From Sphaerothrix gracilis (GTDB lineage: Bacteria > Cyanobacteriota > Cyanobacteriia > Phormidesmidales > Phormidesmidaceae), in NCBI RefSeq assembly GCF_030405905.1, contig NZ_JASATW010000003.1, positions 124,001-188,000 of the forward strand: a stretch of 64,000 nucleotides of DNA, in the 5' to 3' direction. The position numbers and the translations under genes were made by a program. Of the stretch, positions 9,074 to 17,182 are shown in pieces (position 1 is the stretch's first letter; each line of letters begins with the position of its first letter). The notes beneath the pieces are model-generated. The model was given only the letters and a program-made list of their open reading frames with translations. It was not told where the DNA came from and did not search any database.

Positions 9074-10291
9074 ATGAAATATTTTCCCTCTGAAATTTTT
9101 GCCGAAATGAGCCGCTCCAGCAAGCTCAAGTTCGGCTTTATTTTCGCGATCGCCCTCATTTATACCGCTTTGTTCGTCGGGTTACAGAGTCTTCAGGCTC
9201 CAGTTTGGTGGGACGAGCGCACTTTTTGGCTAACCACTCAGCGGTATTTTAGTGATAGTCTTTTACCCAGTTTAGAAACGCTGAAATCTTATCCGGAGTT
9301 AAACACGCCTCTCCCCTTCATTATTTATGGCGCTCTAGAATATTTGTTTCAGGGCGGGCTTTTTGCCGGGCGGTTACTGAATTTTTGCCTATCTATCATC
9401 ATTGTTGTGTGTATCGGCTGGCCTCGGCGGCCCCACCGCTGGGTATCTATTTTGTCCGCTGTGGGGCTTTTGCTATTTCCCTACTATCTATGGCTAAGTG
9501 GCCGATTCTATACGGATATTATTGCTACTTTCTTTGTTTTCTGGGGCTTCTTTTTTTATTTTCGCAGCGCTCATTTCTGGAGCGGCGTGATGTTCATTTT
9601 AGGAATTGCCTCGCGGCAGTATATGCTGGCTTTTCCTTTGGCTGTGGGTACCTATGAGTTTGTTACAGCGATTAGAAAGCGCGAGCCGCTTAATTTTCGT
9701 ATCTTGATGCCGCTGGTAGCGGCAGCGACTATAGTTGGCTGGTTTATTTTGTTTGGCGGTATTGCGCCCTCTAGAAGTTTAGAAGCTCGTTTGGTGCCAG
9801 ATGTTCAGCTATCGCTGTTTTCGCTACAGCCGGGGGGGGCGCTCTACTTCTTATCTTTTATTGGACTGTACTTTGTTATTCCTGAATTTTTTCTATTTTA
9901 CCGACGCCTACCGTTACAGCAGTTTCAATCACGCAAACTGTTTTACAGCGCGATCGCGGCTGCCTTACTGATCTTTTTTATTGTCTTTCCGCCTGCTCTA
10001 GAAGCCAGCGGTAATCTGATAAAAGTGGCTGAATTGCTGCCCCTAGATATTCTTAAATACGCCCTGTTTTATCTATTAGCGCTGCTAGCCTGTTGGCGCT
10101 TTGCTAAACTCAATCTGGCTAGCTGGGCCATTATTTTCAACTGCCTCATCATGATGAAAGCCTGGCAGTGGGATCGCTACGCGCTACCGCTGATTGTTAT
10201 CCTCTGGTACATGAAGTCAATTGAGCAGCTCGATCCCTCGCCGCAATTCTCCGAACAGCTAACTACCGCTACAGAAAGCCCCGAAACCTAG
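9074..10291 (+). CDS. GT-C-like integral membrane protein
   Basis: A 405-residue protein with about ten hydrophobic helices, short loops and no soluble domain. After the first helix the loop reads APVWWDERTFWLTTQRYF, with Asp47-Glu48 in the position of the GT-C catalytic acid pair. FYTDIIATFFVFWG and ASRQYMLAFPLAVG follow, as in ArnT/mannosyltransferase-like proteins. Last gene of the glycan cluster on this strand. It faces the PEP-CTERM gene across a 185-bp gap that holds no obvious terminator. The exact family is not recognised. Confidence 0.6.
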   Translation: MKYFPSEIFAEMSRSSKLKFGFIFAIALIYTALFVGLQSLQAPVWWDERTFWLTTQRYFSDSLLPSLETLKSYPELNTPLPFIIYGALEYLFQGGLFAGRLLNFCLSIIIVVCIGWPRRPHRWVSILSAVGLLLFPYYLWLSGRFYTDIIATFFVFWGFFFYFRSAHFWSGVMFILGIASRQYMLAFPLAVGTYEFVTAIRKREPLNFRILMPLVAAATIVGWFILFGGIAPSRSLEARLVPDVQLSLFSLQPGGALYFLSFIGLYFVIPEFFLFYRRLPLQQFQSRKLFYSAIAAALLIFFIVFPPALEASGNLIKVAELLPLDILKYALFYLLALLACWRFAKLNLASWAIIFNCLIMMKAWQWDRYALPLIVILWYMKSIEQLDPSPQFSEQLTTATESPET

Positions 10292-10476
10292 CGTTTTAAT
10301 AGCTTAGGGCGATCCTTTCAAAAGGCTGTTTCCCAGCCTGCCGGACACATGCCTCAGCTTCTTCGCTCGCTGGCACTTCAAACGCGACTAGCTTGTCCCT
10401 CTCGTTACTCACTGCTTCAAGATCTTCCTCAAACTAACCTGAGACGTATGGCGATCGCTCTCCCTGCCGTGAATGA

Positions 10477-11604
10477 TTAAGCTATGCGCCGCAGCCTCAA
10501 TCCTAGCGCCGCCAGTGGTAGCAGGCTCAGCGCTAATCCCGGTTCCGGCACGGGCGGCAAGTCTGCATAGGTTACCCCAATTGGCCGAATCAAGTTTGGA
10601 TTAGTTGGCACAAAAATCGGACCAGAATTTCCTGCTGAGGGCAGCGGCTCACCCGTCGCGCCGTCGTAGCGCAGGATTGCGCCTAAGTTAGCTTGGCTAA
10701 AATCAAAGCCTGTCGAAAAGAGGGCACCGTCGGGAGTAAAAGCTAAACTGCCAATGAAATTATTGCTGGGGGATGTCCCTGTGTAGTTAGTTGAGATCGC
10801 TTGCAGTAGGTTGCCTGTTTCTAAGTCATAAACGCGCAGGCCATTAGCAAAGTCGCTGGTAAACAGGTTGCCATCTGGTCCAATTGCCAGTCCCAAAAAG
10901 CTGACGAAGCCAAAGCTATCAGGGGTCGGTATTGGCTGATCGGCAAAGACGGTAGAGGCTCCGGTCGCAATATCAAATTTTAAAATTTGGCTGGGCAGGC
11001 TAAAGCTAAAATCCGGCTGACCGTTGACTGCTACGCTGCCCTGGGTGGTTACGAGCAGGCTGCCATCTGGTAAAAACAGTAAGTCATTAGGCCCATTAAG
11101 CCCCCCTGGTAGGCCATTTCCGGTAGCAAAGACGTCAATAAACGCCCCGGTGACGCCATCAAAACGCAATATTTCGTCGGAGAGAAAGCTGGCGACGTAG
11201 AGATTACCATCTGGTCCAAAAGCATTGCCATAGGGACGATTCAGCGTCGGACTGGTAGCGAATATGTCAATGAACTCTCCGGTGAGGCCATTGAAGCGCA
11301 AAATGGCAGAGGGTTCTACTGCAGGCGTAGCCCCATCATTGCCGCTGCTGACATAGAGGTTGCCGTCTGGCCCAAAGGTGAGATCATCAGGGGAAACTAA
11401 GCCGCCGCTGCCAGTAGAAATAAATTCTCCTAGAAAATCACCTGTCTGTTCATCGAAGCGAAGGATGTTGTAGCCGCGTCCATCATCGGTCAGAGCAGTA
11501 TTACCGACTAAAATGGCCGCACTGGCCTCAGTGGCTAGGCTGAATCCTGCAAACATGCCCAAAACTGTCAGCGATCGCAATATTCCCCAACGGCTTGTCA
11601 TCAT
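10477..11604 (-). CDS. secreted PEP-CTERM protein with NHL/SMP-30-like beta-propeller
   Basis: Exported protein of 375 residues. An N-terminal signal peptide (ILRSLTVLGMFAGFSLATEASA) is followed by repeats of the form GPDGNLYVASF..ILRFDGVTGAFIDVFA, each about 45 residues, seven or so in number, which suggests a beta-propeller. The C-terminus is a PEP-CTERM sorting signal: PVPEPG, a hydrophobic helix, then a short Arg-rich tail (LRLRRIA). In this family the tail is cut by an exosortase and the protein is retained or secreted with EPS, which fits the neighbouring glycan cluster. No exosortase gene is in the window. Ligand and function unknown. Confidence 0.85.
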   Translation of the reverse strand: MMTSRWGILRSLTVLGMFAGFSLATEASAAILVGNTALTDDGRGYNILRFDEQTGDFLGEFISTGSGGLVSPDDLTFGPDGNLYVSSGNDGATPAVEPSAILRFNGLTGEFIDIFATSPTLNRPYGNAFGPDGNLYVASFLSDEILRFDGVTGAFIDVFATGNGLPGGLNGPNDLLFLPDGSLLVTTQGSVAVNGQPDFSFSLPSQILKFDIATGASTVFADQPIPTPDSFGFVSFLGLAIGPDGNLFTSDFANGLRVYDLETGNLLQAISTNYTGTSPSNNFIGSLAFTPDGALFSTGFDFSQANLGAILRYDGATGEPLPSAGNSGPIFVPTNPNLIRPIGVTYADLPPVPEPGLALSLLPLAALGLRLRRIA

Positions 11605-11805
11605 TTTGCTGCCACTTGATACATTAGCCGTACTGTAGAGATCCGGGGAGCGTCGCCCTGTATTTACACTGACACTTTACGTAATTTTCACAGATTGCTG
11701 CCAGCGTAGAGGGCTTGATGAGTATGGCTAGCCCCTGCCCGACAACGCCTGGGGAGCCTCTTTTACTTTTGGGCATTTTGAGGCTGAAGGATTTGAGGGG
11801 GCAGC

Positions 11806-13251
11806 ATGGTAGCTTCAGCGCAGGTCAGTGAATGGCAGCAGGTTCAGGCGGCTTTTGCAAAAATTTGGGGCTATTCCCAGTTTCGTCCGCCTCAGGGAGA
11901 AATTGTTGCAGCCTTGCTGCATCAGCAAGATGCGCTGGTCATCATGCCAACGGGTGGCGGCAAGTCTGTCTGCTTTCAACTGCCTGCCTTATTGCAGACC
12001 GGGCTAACGCTGGTAATCTCGCCCCTAGTAGCGCTGATGGAAAATCAGGTGACGGAACTGCGACAGCGATCGCTTCCGGCTGCTGCCCTTCATGGTGAAC
12101 TCTCTTCCTATCAGCGACGTCAAATTTTGAATTCTCTAGAGCGCCTACGACTGCTCTACCTTTCCCCCGAAACCCTGCTCAGCCCCGCAGTTTGGCCGCG
12201 ACTCTGCCAGCCAGGTTTGAAAATTAACGGCCTGATTTTGGACGAAGCTCACTGTCTAGTCCAGTGGGGCGACACGTTTCGTCCGGCCTACCGGCGGCTG
12301 GGAGCAGTCCGCCCAGCACTCCTACAGCACAAACCGCCCGGTACTCAAATAGCGATCGCCGCTTTCACCGCCACCGCTGATCCCACTGCTCAGCGCACTC
12401 TCCAGGAGGTCTTGCAGCTAGAGCAGCCCAAGGTCGTCCGCCTCAGTCCCTATCGCTCTAATTTGCATCTTTCAGTTCAGTCAGTTTGGACACCTAGAGG
12501 CCGACGCCAAGCTTTGAAAACTTATCTTCAAAAGCGATCGCGGCAGGCAGGTTTAGTTTACGTGCGCACTCGGCGCGACAGCGAGGAACTGGCCGACTGG
12601 CTGCGGCAGGTGGGCTATGCGACTCAGGCGTATCATGCTGGCCTCAGCCCCCGCGATCGCCGCCAAATTGAGGCGGACTGGATTGGCGATCGCCTCCAGT
12701 TTGTGGTCTGTACCAATGCCTTTGGCATGGGGATCAATAAGCCGAATGTGCGCTGGGTGGTGCATTTTCACGCCCCCTGTTTGCTGTCGGAATATATTCA
12801 AGAAGTGGGGCGAGCTGGACGAGATGGCAAACCGGCAACGGCGCTGACGCTGGTGAGTGAGCCGACGGGCTGGCTGGATCCTTCAGACAAGCAGCGATCG
12901 CAGTTTTTTGCGGCTCAGGCCCAAAAGCTACAGCAAAAGGCGCAAAGGCTGAGCCAGCAGATTCCACCAGAAGGTTCGCTAGAGAAAATCACCGAGCAAT
13001 TTAAGGATGGAGCGATCGCGCTGTCTTATCTGCACAGTTTAGGGCGTTTGGACTGGGTGGATCCGTTTCACTATCGGCTGCGATCGGGGCGATTGGTTAA
13101 TAATCAGAACGACTCAGGCCATGCGCAAATGCACCAGTATCTCCACAGTCGCGGCTGTCGCTGGCAGCTTTTGCTCGCGGCGTTTGGCTTTCGGGGCGAG
13201 GCGGAGCGAATGGGGCAGTGTGGGCACTGCGATCGGTGTTTGAAGCGGTAA
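11806..13251 (+). CDS. recQ: RecQ-family ATP-dependent DNA helicase
   Basis: 3'-5' DNA helicase acting in recombination and fork repair. Seen: the Q-motif-like FAKIWGYSQFRPPQGEIV (17-34), Walker A PTGGGKS (48-54), DEAH box (146-149), AFTATADP (motif III), QAYHAGLSPRDR, FVVCTNAFGMGINKPNVRWVVH and the motif VI QEVGRAGRDG. The C-terminus has a CGHCDRC cluster plus an earlier Cys, so a zinc-binding subdomain is present but compact. At 481 residues it lacks the HRDC domain and has a reduced winged helix compared with E. coli RecQ (about 610), as in many short cyanobacterial versions. The ATG at 11806 follows a GAGGGGG Shine-Dalgarno. Confidence 0.92.
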   Translation: MVASAQVSEWQQVQAAFAKIWGYSQFRPPQGEIVAALLHQQDALVIMPTGGGKSVCFQLPALLQTGLTLVISPLVALMENQVTELRQRSLPAAALHGELSSYQRRQILNSLERLRLLYLSPETLLSPAVWPRLCQPGLKINGLILDEAHCLVQWGDTFRPAYRRLGAVRPALLQHKPPGTQIAIAAFTATADPTAQRTLQEVLQLEQPKVVRLSPYRSNLHLSVQSVWTPRGRRQALKTYLQKRSRQAGLVYVRTRRDSEELADWLRQVGYATQAYHAGLSPRDRRQIEADWIGDRLQFVVCTNAFGMGINKPNVRWVVHFHAPCLLSEYIQEVGRAGRDGKPATALTLVSEPTGWLDPSDKQRSQFFAAQAQKLQQKAQRLSQQIPPEGSLEKITEQFKDGAIALSYLHSLGRLDWVDPFHYRLRSGRLVNNQNDSGHAQMHQYLHSRGCRWQLLLAAFGFRGEAERMGQCGHCDRCLKR

Positions 13252-13359
13252 GAGATAAAACGCGACTCACATGCAGAAAGAGTTTCTGCATTCAGCAAAA
13301 TTCTCGTATTTGAGCGATCGCGTCAACCGAGCTAAATTTGCTCTACCCGCGATCGCGTT

Positions 13360-13417
13360 GTCCGCAGGACAGTCCTGTGGATTTTGTTGAGACTGTCCTG
13401 CGGATTGTCCTCAGGAC
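13360..13417. repeat. cluster of four RTCCNNNGGAY palindromes, left of the HTH gene
   Basis: Four 11-bp copies at 13360-13370, 13372-13382, 13395-13405 and 13407-13417. They form two pairs with starts 12 bp apart. The last copy lies between the -35-like and -10-like boxes of the probable RNA promoter that follows. The same motif recurs upstream of and within the neighbouring HTH gene, so an operator role is inferred. Confidence 0.8.
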
Positions 13418-13432
13418 ATGCTACAGTATAGA
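13405..13432 (+). promoter_or_regulatory. predicted sigma-70-type promoter of the structured RNA
   Basis: TTGTCC at 13405-13410 and TATAGA at 13427-13432 are separated by 16 bp. The -35 box is a partial match and the -10 box is good. A copy of the short palindrome (13407-13417) overlaps the -35 box and spacer, so a protein bound there would block polymerase. This is inference from sequence only. Confidence 0.45.
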
Positions 13433-13437
13433 GGAAA

Positions 13438-13645
13438 GATTGAAGGGCTGAGAGAGCGGTGCCTCCACTGGTGGGTAGAACTCTCCCTGGCGGACAAAAG
13501 CCAGAACAGCTAACAGTCCGTCACCTAAAAGTTAGGTGATGCCAGTGCTAACACCAACATCACCCGCAAAAGAAAAACCGATCTCAAAAGAGATACTCAA
13601 ACACTGAATATGCAAACAGACCAGCATGGGGGTGCTGGTCTTTTC
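13438..13645 (+). ncRNA. candidate structured small RNA with intrinsic terminator
   Basis: About 200 nt without a convincing protein gene but rich in hairpins: CTGGC/GCCAG enclosing GGACAAAA near 13488-13505, CACCTAA-AAG-TTAGGTG near 13522-13538, ATCTC-AAAA-GAGAT near 13582-13595, and a strong terminator at its end. A promoter-like pair lies just upstream. It converges on the HTH gene. It does not match the consensus of RNase P, tmRNA, SRP RNA or a riboswitch that I can recall. An alternative is a leader for a 22-residue peptide at 13539-13607 whose AGGTG ribosome-binding site is paired in the CACCT/AGGTG hairpin. Confidence 0.5.
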
Positions 13646-13646
13646 A
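13619..13646 (+). terminator. intrinsic terminator
   Basis: The 8-bp stem GACCAGCA/TGCTGGTC with a six-base loop (13619-13640) is followed by TTTTCATTTT. It ends the candidate RNA, 38 bases before the convergent end of the HTH gene. Confidence 0.85.
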
Positions 13647-13683
13647 TTTTAAAGGATGATGGCAGTTTTAGGCTATACCCCAG

Positions 13684-14244
13684 CTATCGCTGCTTAGAAA
13701 CCCGCCAGGCTCCCTCTCGCCCCGAACGAAAGCCAGCGCGGGTGAACATAAACCCGGCATCAAAGAACTGATTACCGTAGCTCTCTACTTCAGCCGGATC
13801 GAGCTGCAATAATCGAGCCACGTCAGAAGTGCGGATTTTCCAACCGTTTTTGGCAGCATCTTCCAAATCCCTGTAGCAGTCCATTGGATTCTCGGTTGAT
13901 GCCGCGCCAAAACGGGATGCAAACTCTGCCATCATCTGAGCCATGAAGTTCATCATGTCGTTTGGCGGCATTGTGGACAGTCCTGAGGACGTGTTCGTTG
14001 GGATATCAGCGCCCGGCTGTGGTCCTCGCATTTCTAAAAATTCGGCCATCGAGCCGCCGCCTTTGATAAAGTCATCCACCTCATCAAGGAGCGCAATTTG
14101 CTGAGCGTTGACATAGGCCCGATTGCCAATTTTGATCGTATCGATGCCTAAGTCCTTAATTCGTTTATAAACGGCGCTTCTCGCTAGCTGATAGCGCTCT
14201 GACAGCTCATTGACAGGTATTCTATCGATCTCGCCATTTGCCAT
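13684..14244 (-). CDS. helix-turn-helix DNA-binding protein
   Basis: A 186-residue protein. Residues 9-45 (IPVNELSERYQLARSAVYKRIKDLGID) form a helix-turn-helix, and the following IKIGNRAYVNAQQIALLDEVDDFIKGG resembles the wing or linker of MerR/DNA-binding excisionase-type proteins. The middle is Met-rich and low in complexity (MPPNDMMNFMAQMMAEF). The C-terminal 60 residues look like a second small domain (IRTSDVARLLQLDPAEVESYGNQFFDAGFMFTRAG). A near-ideal GGAGGAGG Shine-Dalgarno precedes the ATG. Copies of an 11-bp palindrome crowd its promoter, lie across the opposing RNA promoter, and occur once inside the gene (13980-13990), so autoregulation is a natural inference. Family not recognised. 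Confidence 0.75.
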   Translation of the reverse strand: MANGEIDRIPVNELSERYQLARSAVYKRIKDLGIDTIKIGNRAYVNAQQIALLDEVDDFIKGGGSMAEFLEMRGPQPGADIPTNTSSGLSTMPPNDMMNFMAQMMAEFASRFGAASTENPMDCYRDLEDAAKNGWKIRTSDVARLLQLDPAEVESYGNQFFDAGFMFTRAGFRSGREGAWRVSKQR

Positions 14245-14263
14245 CCGTTACCTCCTCCAGACT

Positions 14264-14492
14264 GTCCTGAGGATAGTCTCCTCACCCCCTATATTCTATG
14301 TCCTCCGGACAGTCCGCAGGATATTCTTTCGTAAAGTTGACTGCAATAAACACTCCCTATGGCTATCCTCCAGATAGTTCAGCAATAGTCTTGCTAGATA
14401 ATCCTGAGGACATTCCTCCCGTAGGGTGGGCAAAGCAAAGCGTGTCCACTAAAGCCAAAGAATGAACACATCCTTAAGACAGTCCTGAGGAC
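14264..14492. repeat. array of seven RTCCNNNRGAY palindromes upstream of the HTH gene
   Basis: Copies at 14264-14274, 14300-14310, 14312-14322, 14364-14374 (one mismatch), 14401-14411, 14470-14480 (one mismatch) and 14482-14492. Two pairs again have starts 12 bp apart. They fill the gap between the HTH gene and the ABC-F gene. The core is GTCCTGAGGAC. They are the likely operators of the HTH protein, or a mobile palindrome family that has accumulated here. Confidence 0.8.
14421..14450. repeat. degenerate copy of a common cyanobacterial interspersed repeat
   Basis: GTAGGGTGGGCAAAG followed by CAAAGCGTGTCCACT gives an imperfect inverted repeat (GTGGGC/GTCCAC type). Sequences of the GTAGGGTGGGCA type recur in many cyanobacterial intergenic regions. 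The assignment is from memory of that pattern; only one copy is in the window. Confidence 0.35.
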
Positions 14493-14552
14493 GCTTTTGG
14501 GTACTAGCTCGCTGAACTGCAGCCATATCGCAAATGCTGACTATAACCTAAG

Positions 14553-16478
14553 CTAAGCCCCAATCTCAGCCAGTTCTAACCAGCGCTCGGTGGCGCGATC
14601 GATCTCGGTGTTGAGATGGGCCAAACGCTCAGTCATTGTTTGGAGCTGGCTGTAGCCATCGGGCGGCTCTCGGTAAAGTGTCTTTTCCAAATCGGCTTTT
14701 TCTGCTTCCCATTCTGGAATTTGAGTTTCGAGCTGCTCTAGCTCCCGCTTCTCTTTGTAGGAAAGTTTGCGAGCGCGGTTGGGAGATGGCGGAGATGAAG
14801 CGGATGGAGAAGCGTTTTGGGTTTTAGCAGGTGCGGTGGGAGAGGCGATCGCGGCTTCAGCCTGGCGCTGCTTATAGTCTAAGTACAGAGAGTAGTTGCC
14901 GGGATACTGGCGGATCAAGCCATCGCCCTCGAAGGCAAACAGCATATTGACGGTGCGATCGAGAAAGTAGCGATCGTGGGAGACGGCGATGACGCAGCCG
15001 TTAAAGTTTTCTAGATAGTCTTCCAGAATAGAGAGGGTTTGCACGTCCAAGTCATTGGTCGGCTCATCTAGAATCAGCACGTTGGGCGCAGTCATCAGCA
15101 CCTGTAGCAAAAACAGGCGTCGCTTTTCACCTCCAGAAAGCTTGTGAATGGGCGCATACTGCTGATTGGGGGCAAACAGAAAGCGCTCTAGCATTTGCGA
15201 GGCGCTGATTAGAGAACCATCTGCCGTCGTCACGTAGGCAGCAATGTCTTTGATATAGTCGATGACGCGCTGTTCCTGGTTGACAGCGGCAATGAGATCT
15301 TCTGAGTGCTGATCAAAGTAGCCAATGTGAATCGTGCCGCCAATTTCAACTCGGCCCGCATCCGGTTCAGTGCGGCCCGTGATGATGTTCATCAGCGTTG
15401 ACTTACCTGCGCCGTTGCCACCAATAATGCCAACACGATCGCTGGGGGAAAATTCATAGGTAAAGTCTGAGATTAGAGTGCGATCGCCGTAGGACTTTGA
15501 CACCCCCTCCAGCTCAATCACCTTTTTGCCAATCCGCCGACCCGCCGTAGCAATCTCGACCTTGCCCTGAGACTGTTTGAACTCGGTTTCCTGCATATCC
15601 TGGATGCGATCGATCCGCGCCTTTTGCTTGGTGCTGCGAGCTTTGGGGCCGCGTTTGAGCCATTCCAGCTCGCGCCGCAGCACGTTAGCGTGCTTGCGCT
15701 GACGCCCTACCTCAACCGCTTCCGCTTCCGCTTTTTTCTCTAGGTAGTAGGCGTAGTTGCCTTCGTAGGTATAAAAATCGCCGCGATCGATTTCCAGAAT
15801 CCGGTTGGTGACCTGATCGAGAAAATAGCGATCGTGCGTCACCAGCAAAATCGACCCCTGATGGCCTTGCAAATAAGTTTGCAGCCACTCAACCGACTCG
15901 GCATCTAGGTGGTTGGTCGGCTCATCCATCAGCAGTAAATCAGGATTTGACAGAAGCGCTGTTGCCAGGGCAATTCGCTTGCGATAGCCGCCCGAAAGCG
16001 TGCCGACTTTAACCTCAAAGTCTTCAATGCCTAGCTTCGTGAGGATAATCTTGGCATTGGTTTCTAAATCCCAGGCGTTGGCGGTTTCCATTGCTTCATT
16101 CAGCCGCGCCATCTGATTCATCAGTCGCTCAAGCTCCTCACCCTGAGCCTGAGCTAGCTGATGGGACAAGGTTTCATATTCGCGCACCAGAGACATTTGC
16201 TCAGTGCTGTCAGCAAAGACCTGTTCTAAAACAGTTTTGTCATCGTCTAAATCTGGCTGCTGCGGCAGATAGACTACTCTGGCACCGGGATTGACCCAGC
16301 GATCGCCGCTGTCAATCGGCTCGCTGCCGGCAATCATCTTCAGCAGCGTGGATTTGCCAGAGCCGTTAGTGCCAATGAGTCCAACTTTTTCGCGATCGCC
16401 AATGCTAAAGCTGGCCTCCCGCAGAATCTCTTTAATGCCAAAGTCTTTGTGAACCGATTGAAATGTCAGGATACTCAT
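14553..16478 (-). CDS. uup: ABC-F family ATPase, Uup-like
   Basis: Soluble twin-ATPase of 641 residues with no membrane domain, acting on ribosomes or on DNA-related processes (Uup subfamily). Seen in the first half: Walker A GTNGSGKST (36-44), signature LSGGYRKRIALA and Walker B LLLMDEPTNHLD. In the second half: GGNGAGKST, LSGGEKRRLFLL and LILDEPTNDLD. The linker between them is the charged, Arg/Lys-rich P-site-tRNA-interaction-type helix pair (RQRKHANVLRRELEWLKRGPKAR). The C-terminus (about 575-641) is a coiled coil typical of Uup. An Ala/Pro/Ser spacer precedes it. Confidence 0.92.
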   Translation of the reverse strand: MSILTFQSVHKDFGIKEILREASFSIGDREKVGLIGTNGSGKSTLLKMIAGSEPIDSGDRWVNPGARVVYLPQQPDLDDDKTVLEQVFADSTEQMSLVREYETLSHQLAQAQGEELERLMNQMARLNEAMETANAWDLETNAKIILTKLGIEDFEVKVGTLSGGYRKRIALATALLSNPDLLLMDEPTNHLDAESVEWLQTYLQGHQGSILLVTHDRYFLDQVTNRILEIDRGDFYTYEGNYAYYLEKKAEAEAVEVGRQRKHANVLRRELEWLKRGPKARSTKQKARIDRIQDMQETEFKQSQGKVEIATAGRRIGKKVIELEGVSKSYGDRTLISDFTYEFSPSDRVGIIGGNGAGKSTLMNIITGRTEPDAGRVEIGGTIHIGYFDQHSEDLIAAVNQEQRVIDYIKDIAAYVTTADGSLISASQMLERFLFAPNQQYAPIHKLSGGEKRRLFLLQVLMTAPNVLILDEPTNDLDVQTLSILEDYLENFNGCVIAVSHDRYFLDRTVNMLFAFEGDGLIRQYPGNYSLYLDYKQRQAEAAIASPTAPAKTQNASPSASSPPSPNRARKLSYKEKRELEQLETQIPEWEAEKADLEKTLYREPPDGYSQLQTMTERLAHLNTEIDRATERWLELAEIGA

Positions 16479-16498
16479 GTAAACAGATAACTCAACTC

Positions 16499-16526
16499 AA
16501 AAAGGGCAGACGAGACGCCTACCCTT
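16499..16526 (-). terminator. intrinsic terminator of the RNA-binding protein gene
   Basis: Read on the minus strand, AAGGGTAGGCG pairs with CGTCTGCCCTT around a three-base loop (11 pairs, two of them wobble), followed by TTTTT. It lies 35-60 bases after the rbp stop and before the ABC-F gene. Confidence 0.85.
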
Positions 16527-16559
16527 GAATGCGAGCTGCAAAACTATGACGTTAAGCGA

Positions 16560-16871
16560 TTAGTAGCGCCGATTACCGCCGCCCCGATTACCGCCCCAGC
16601 CGCCGCCACCGCCGCCGCCACTTCTAGGCTCACGCGGTTTGGCTTTATTAACTTTCAAGTCTCGGCCCATCCATTCCGCCCCGTCTAGCGCATCGATGGC
16701 TGCAGCCTCTTCTTCATCGCTACTCATTTCAACGAAAGCAAATCCACGGACACGCCCAGTTTCCCGGTCAGTCGGAATTTGTACTCGCTTAACGGTGCCG
16801 TACTCTGAAAAAACCTCAGAAAGATCTTCCTGGGTGGCATCGTACGACAGGTTACCTATGTAAATTGACAC
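16560..16871 (-). CDS. RRM-type RNA-binding protein with glycine-rich tail
   Basis: A 103-residue cyanobacterial Rbp protein. One RRM occupies residues 1-78, with RNP2 IYIGNL (3-8) and RNP1 RGFAFVEM (42-49) both intact. The tail from about 84 is Gly/Arg/Asn-rich (GGGGGGGWGGNRGGG). Rbp proteins with such tails are known to be cold-induced in cyanobacteria and to bind mRNA, in some cases aiding localisation of photosystem transcripts at the thylakoid. The long AT-rich leader upstream, with a GCAAGTTT/AAACTTATTTGC hairpin near 17000-17027, would suit cold-dependent control, but this is inference. Confidence 0.93.
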   Translation of the reverse strand: MSIYIGNLSYDATQEDLSEVFSEYGTVKRVQIPTDRETGRVRGFAFVEMSSDEEEAAAIDALDGAEWMGRDLKVNKAKPREPRSGGGGGGGWGGNRGGGNRRY

Positions 16872-17182
16872 TGATTATCTCCAGAACCAAAAGGGTGCAG
16901 AGACTTAGATTCGGAGAAACGTTCGAAAAACTCGAAAAACGTAATGTAAACCGAAAATAGTTCCCATCCGTTAAGGTAGCACGAAGTTTATGGGTAAGTG
17001 CAAGTTTATCTTCAAACTTATTTGCAAAAGTTGCCAACTCAATATGGCGTCATTGCTGTAGCGGCTATGAGCTAGAGTTTTCTAAGCGTTGAGTGTAATG
17101 GAAAAGCTTTAGCACCTCGTCTAATTTAAGTTATGAAGCGGAATGTTACGATCAAAACCGTTTGCCCCATTCCCTCACCCCA
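16872..17182. promoter_or_regulatory. divergent intergenic region between the rbp gene and the 94-residue gene
   Basis: 311 bases without a credible gene. The part next to rbp is AT-rich and holds a hairpin (about 17000-17027) that would lie in the rbp leader. The part next to the plus-strand gene includes AAGTTATGAAGCGGAATGTTACGATC. No sure promoter boxes were identified. Short frames here are shadows. Confidence 0.4.

Noticed and set aside
13360..14492. CRISPR array
   Set aside because: The repeated unit is 11 bp, palindromic and irregularly spaced, with no constant spacer length and no cas gene.
16852..17037. 61-residue minus-strand frame upstream of the RNA-binding protein
   Set aside because: No ribosome-binding site or domain, AT-rich leader composition; more likely the untranslated leader.
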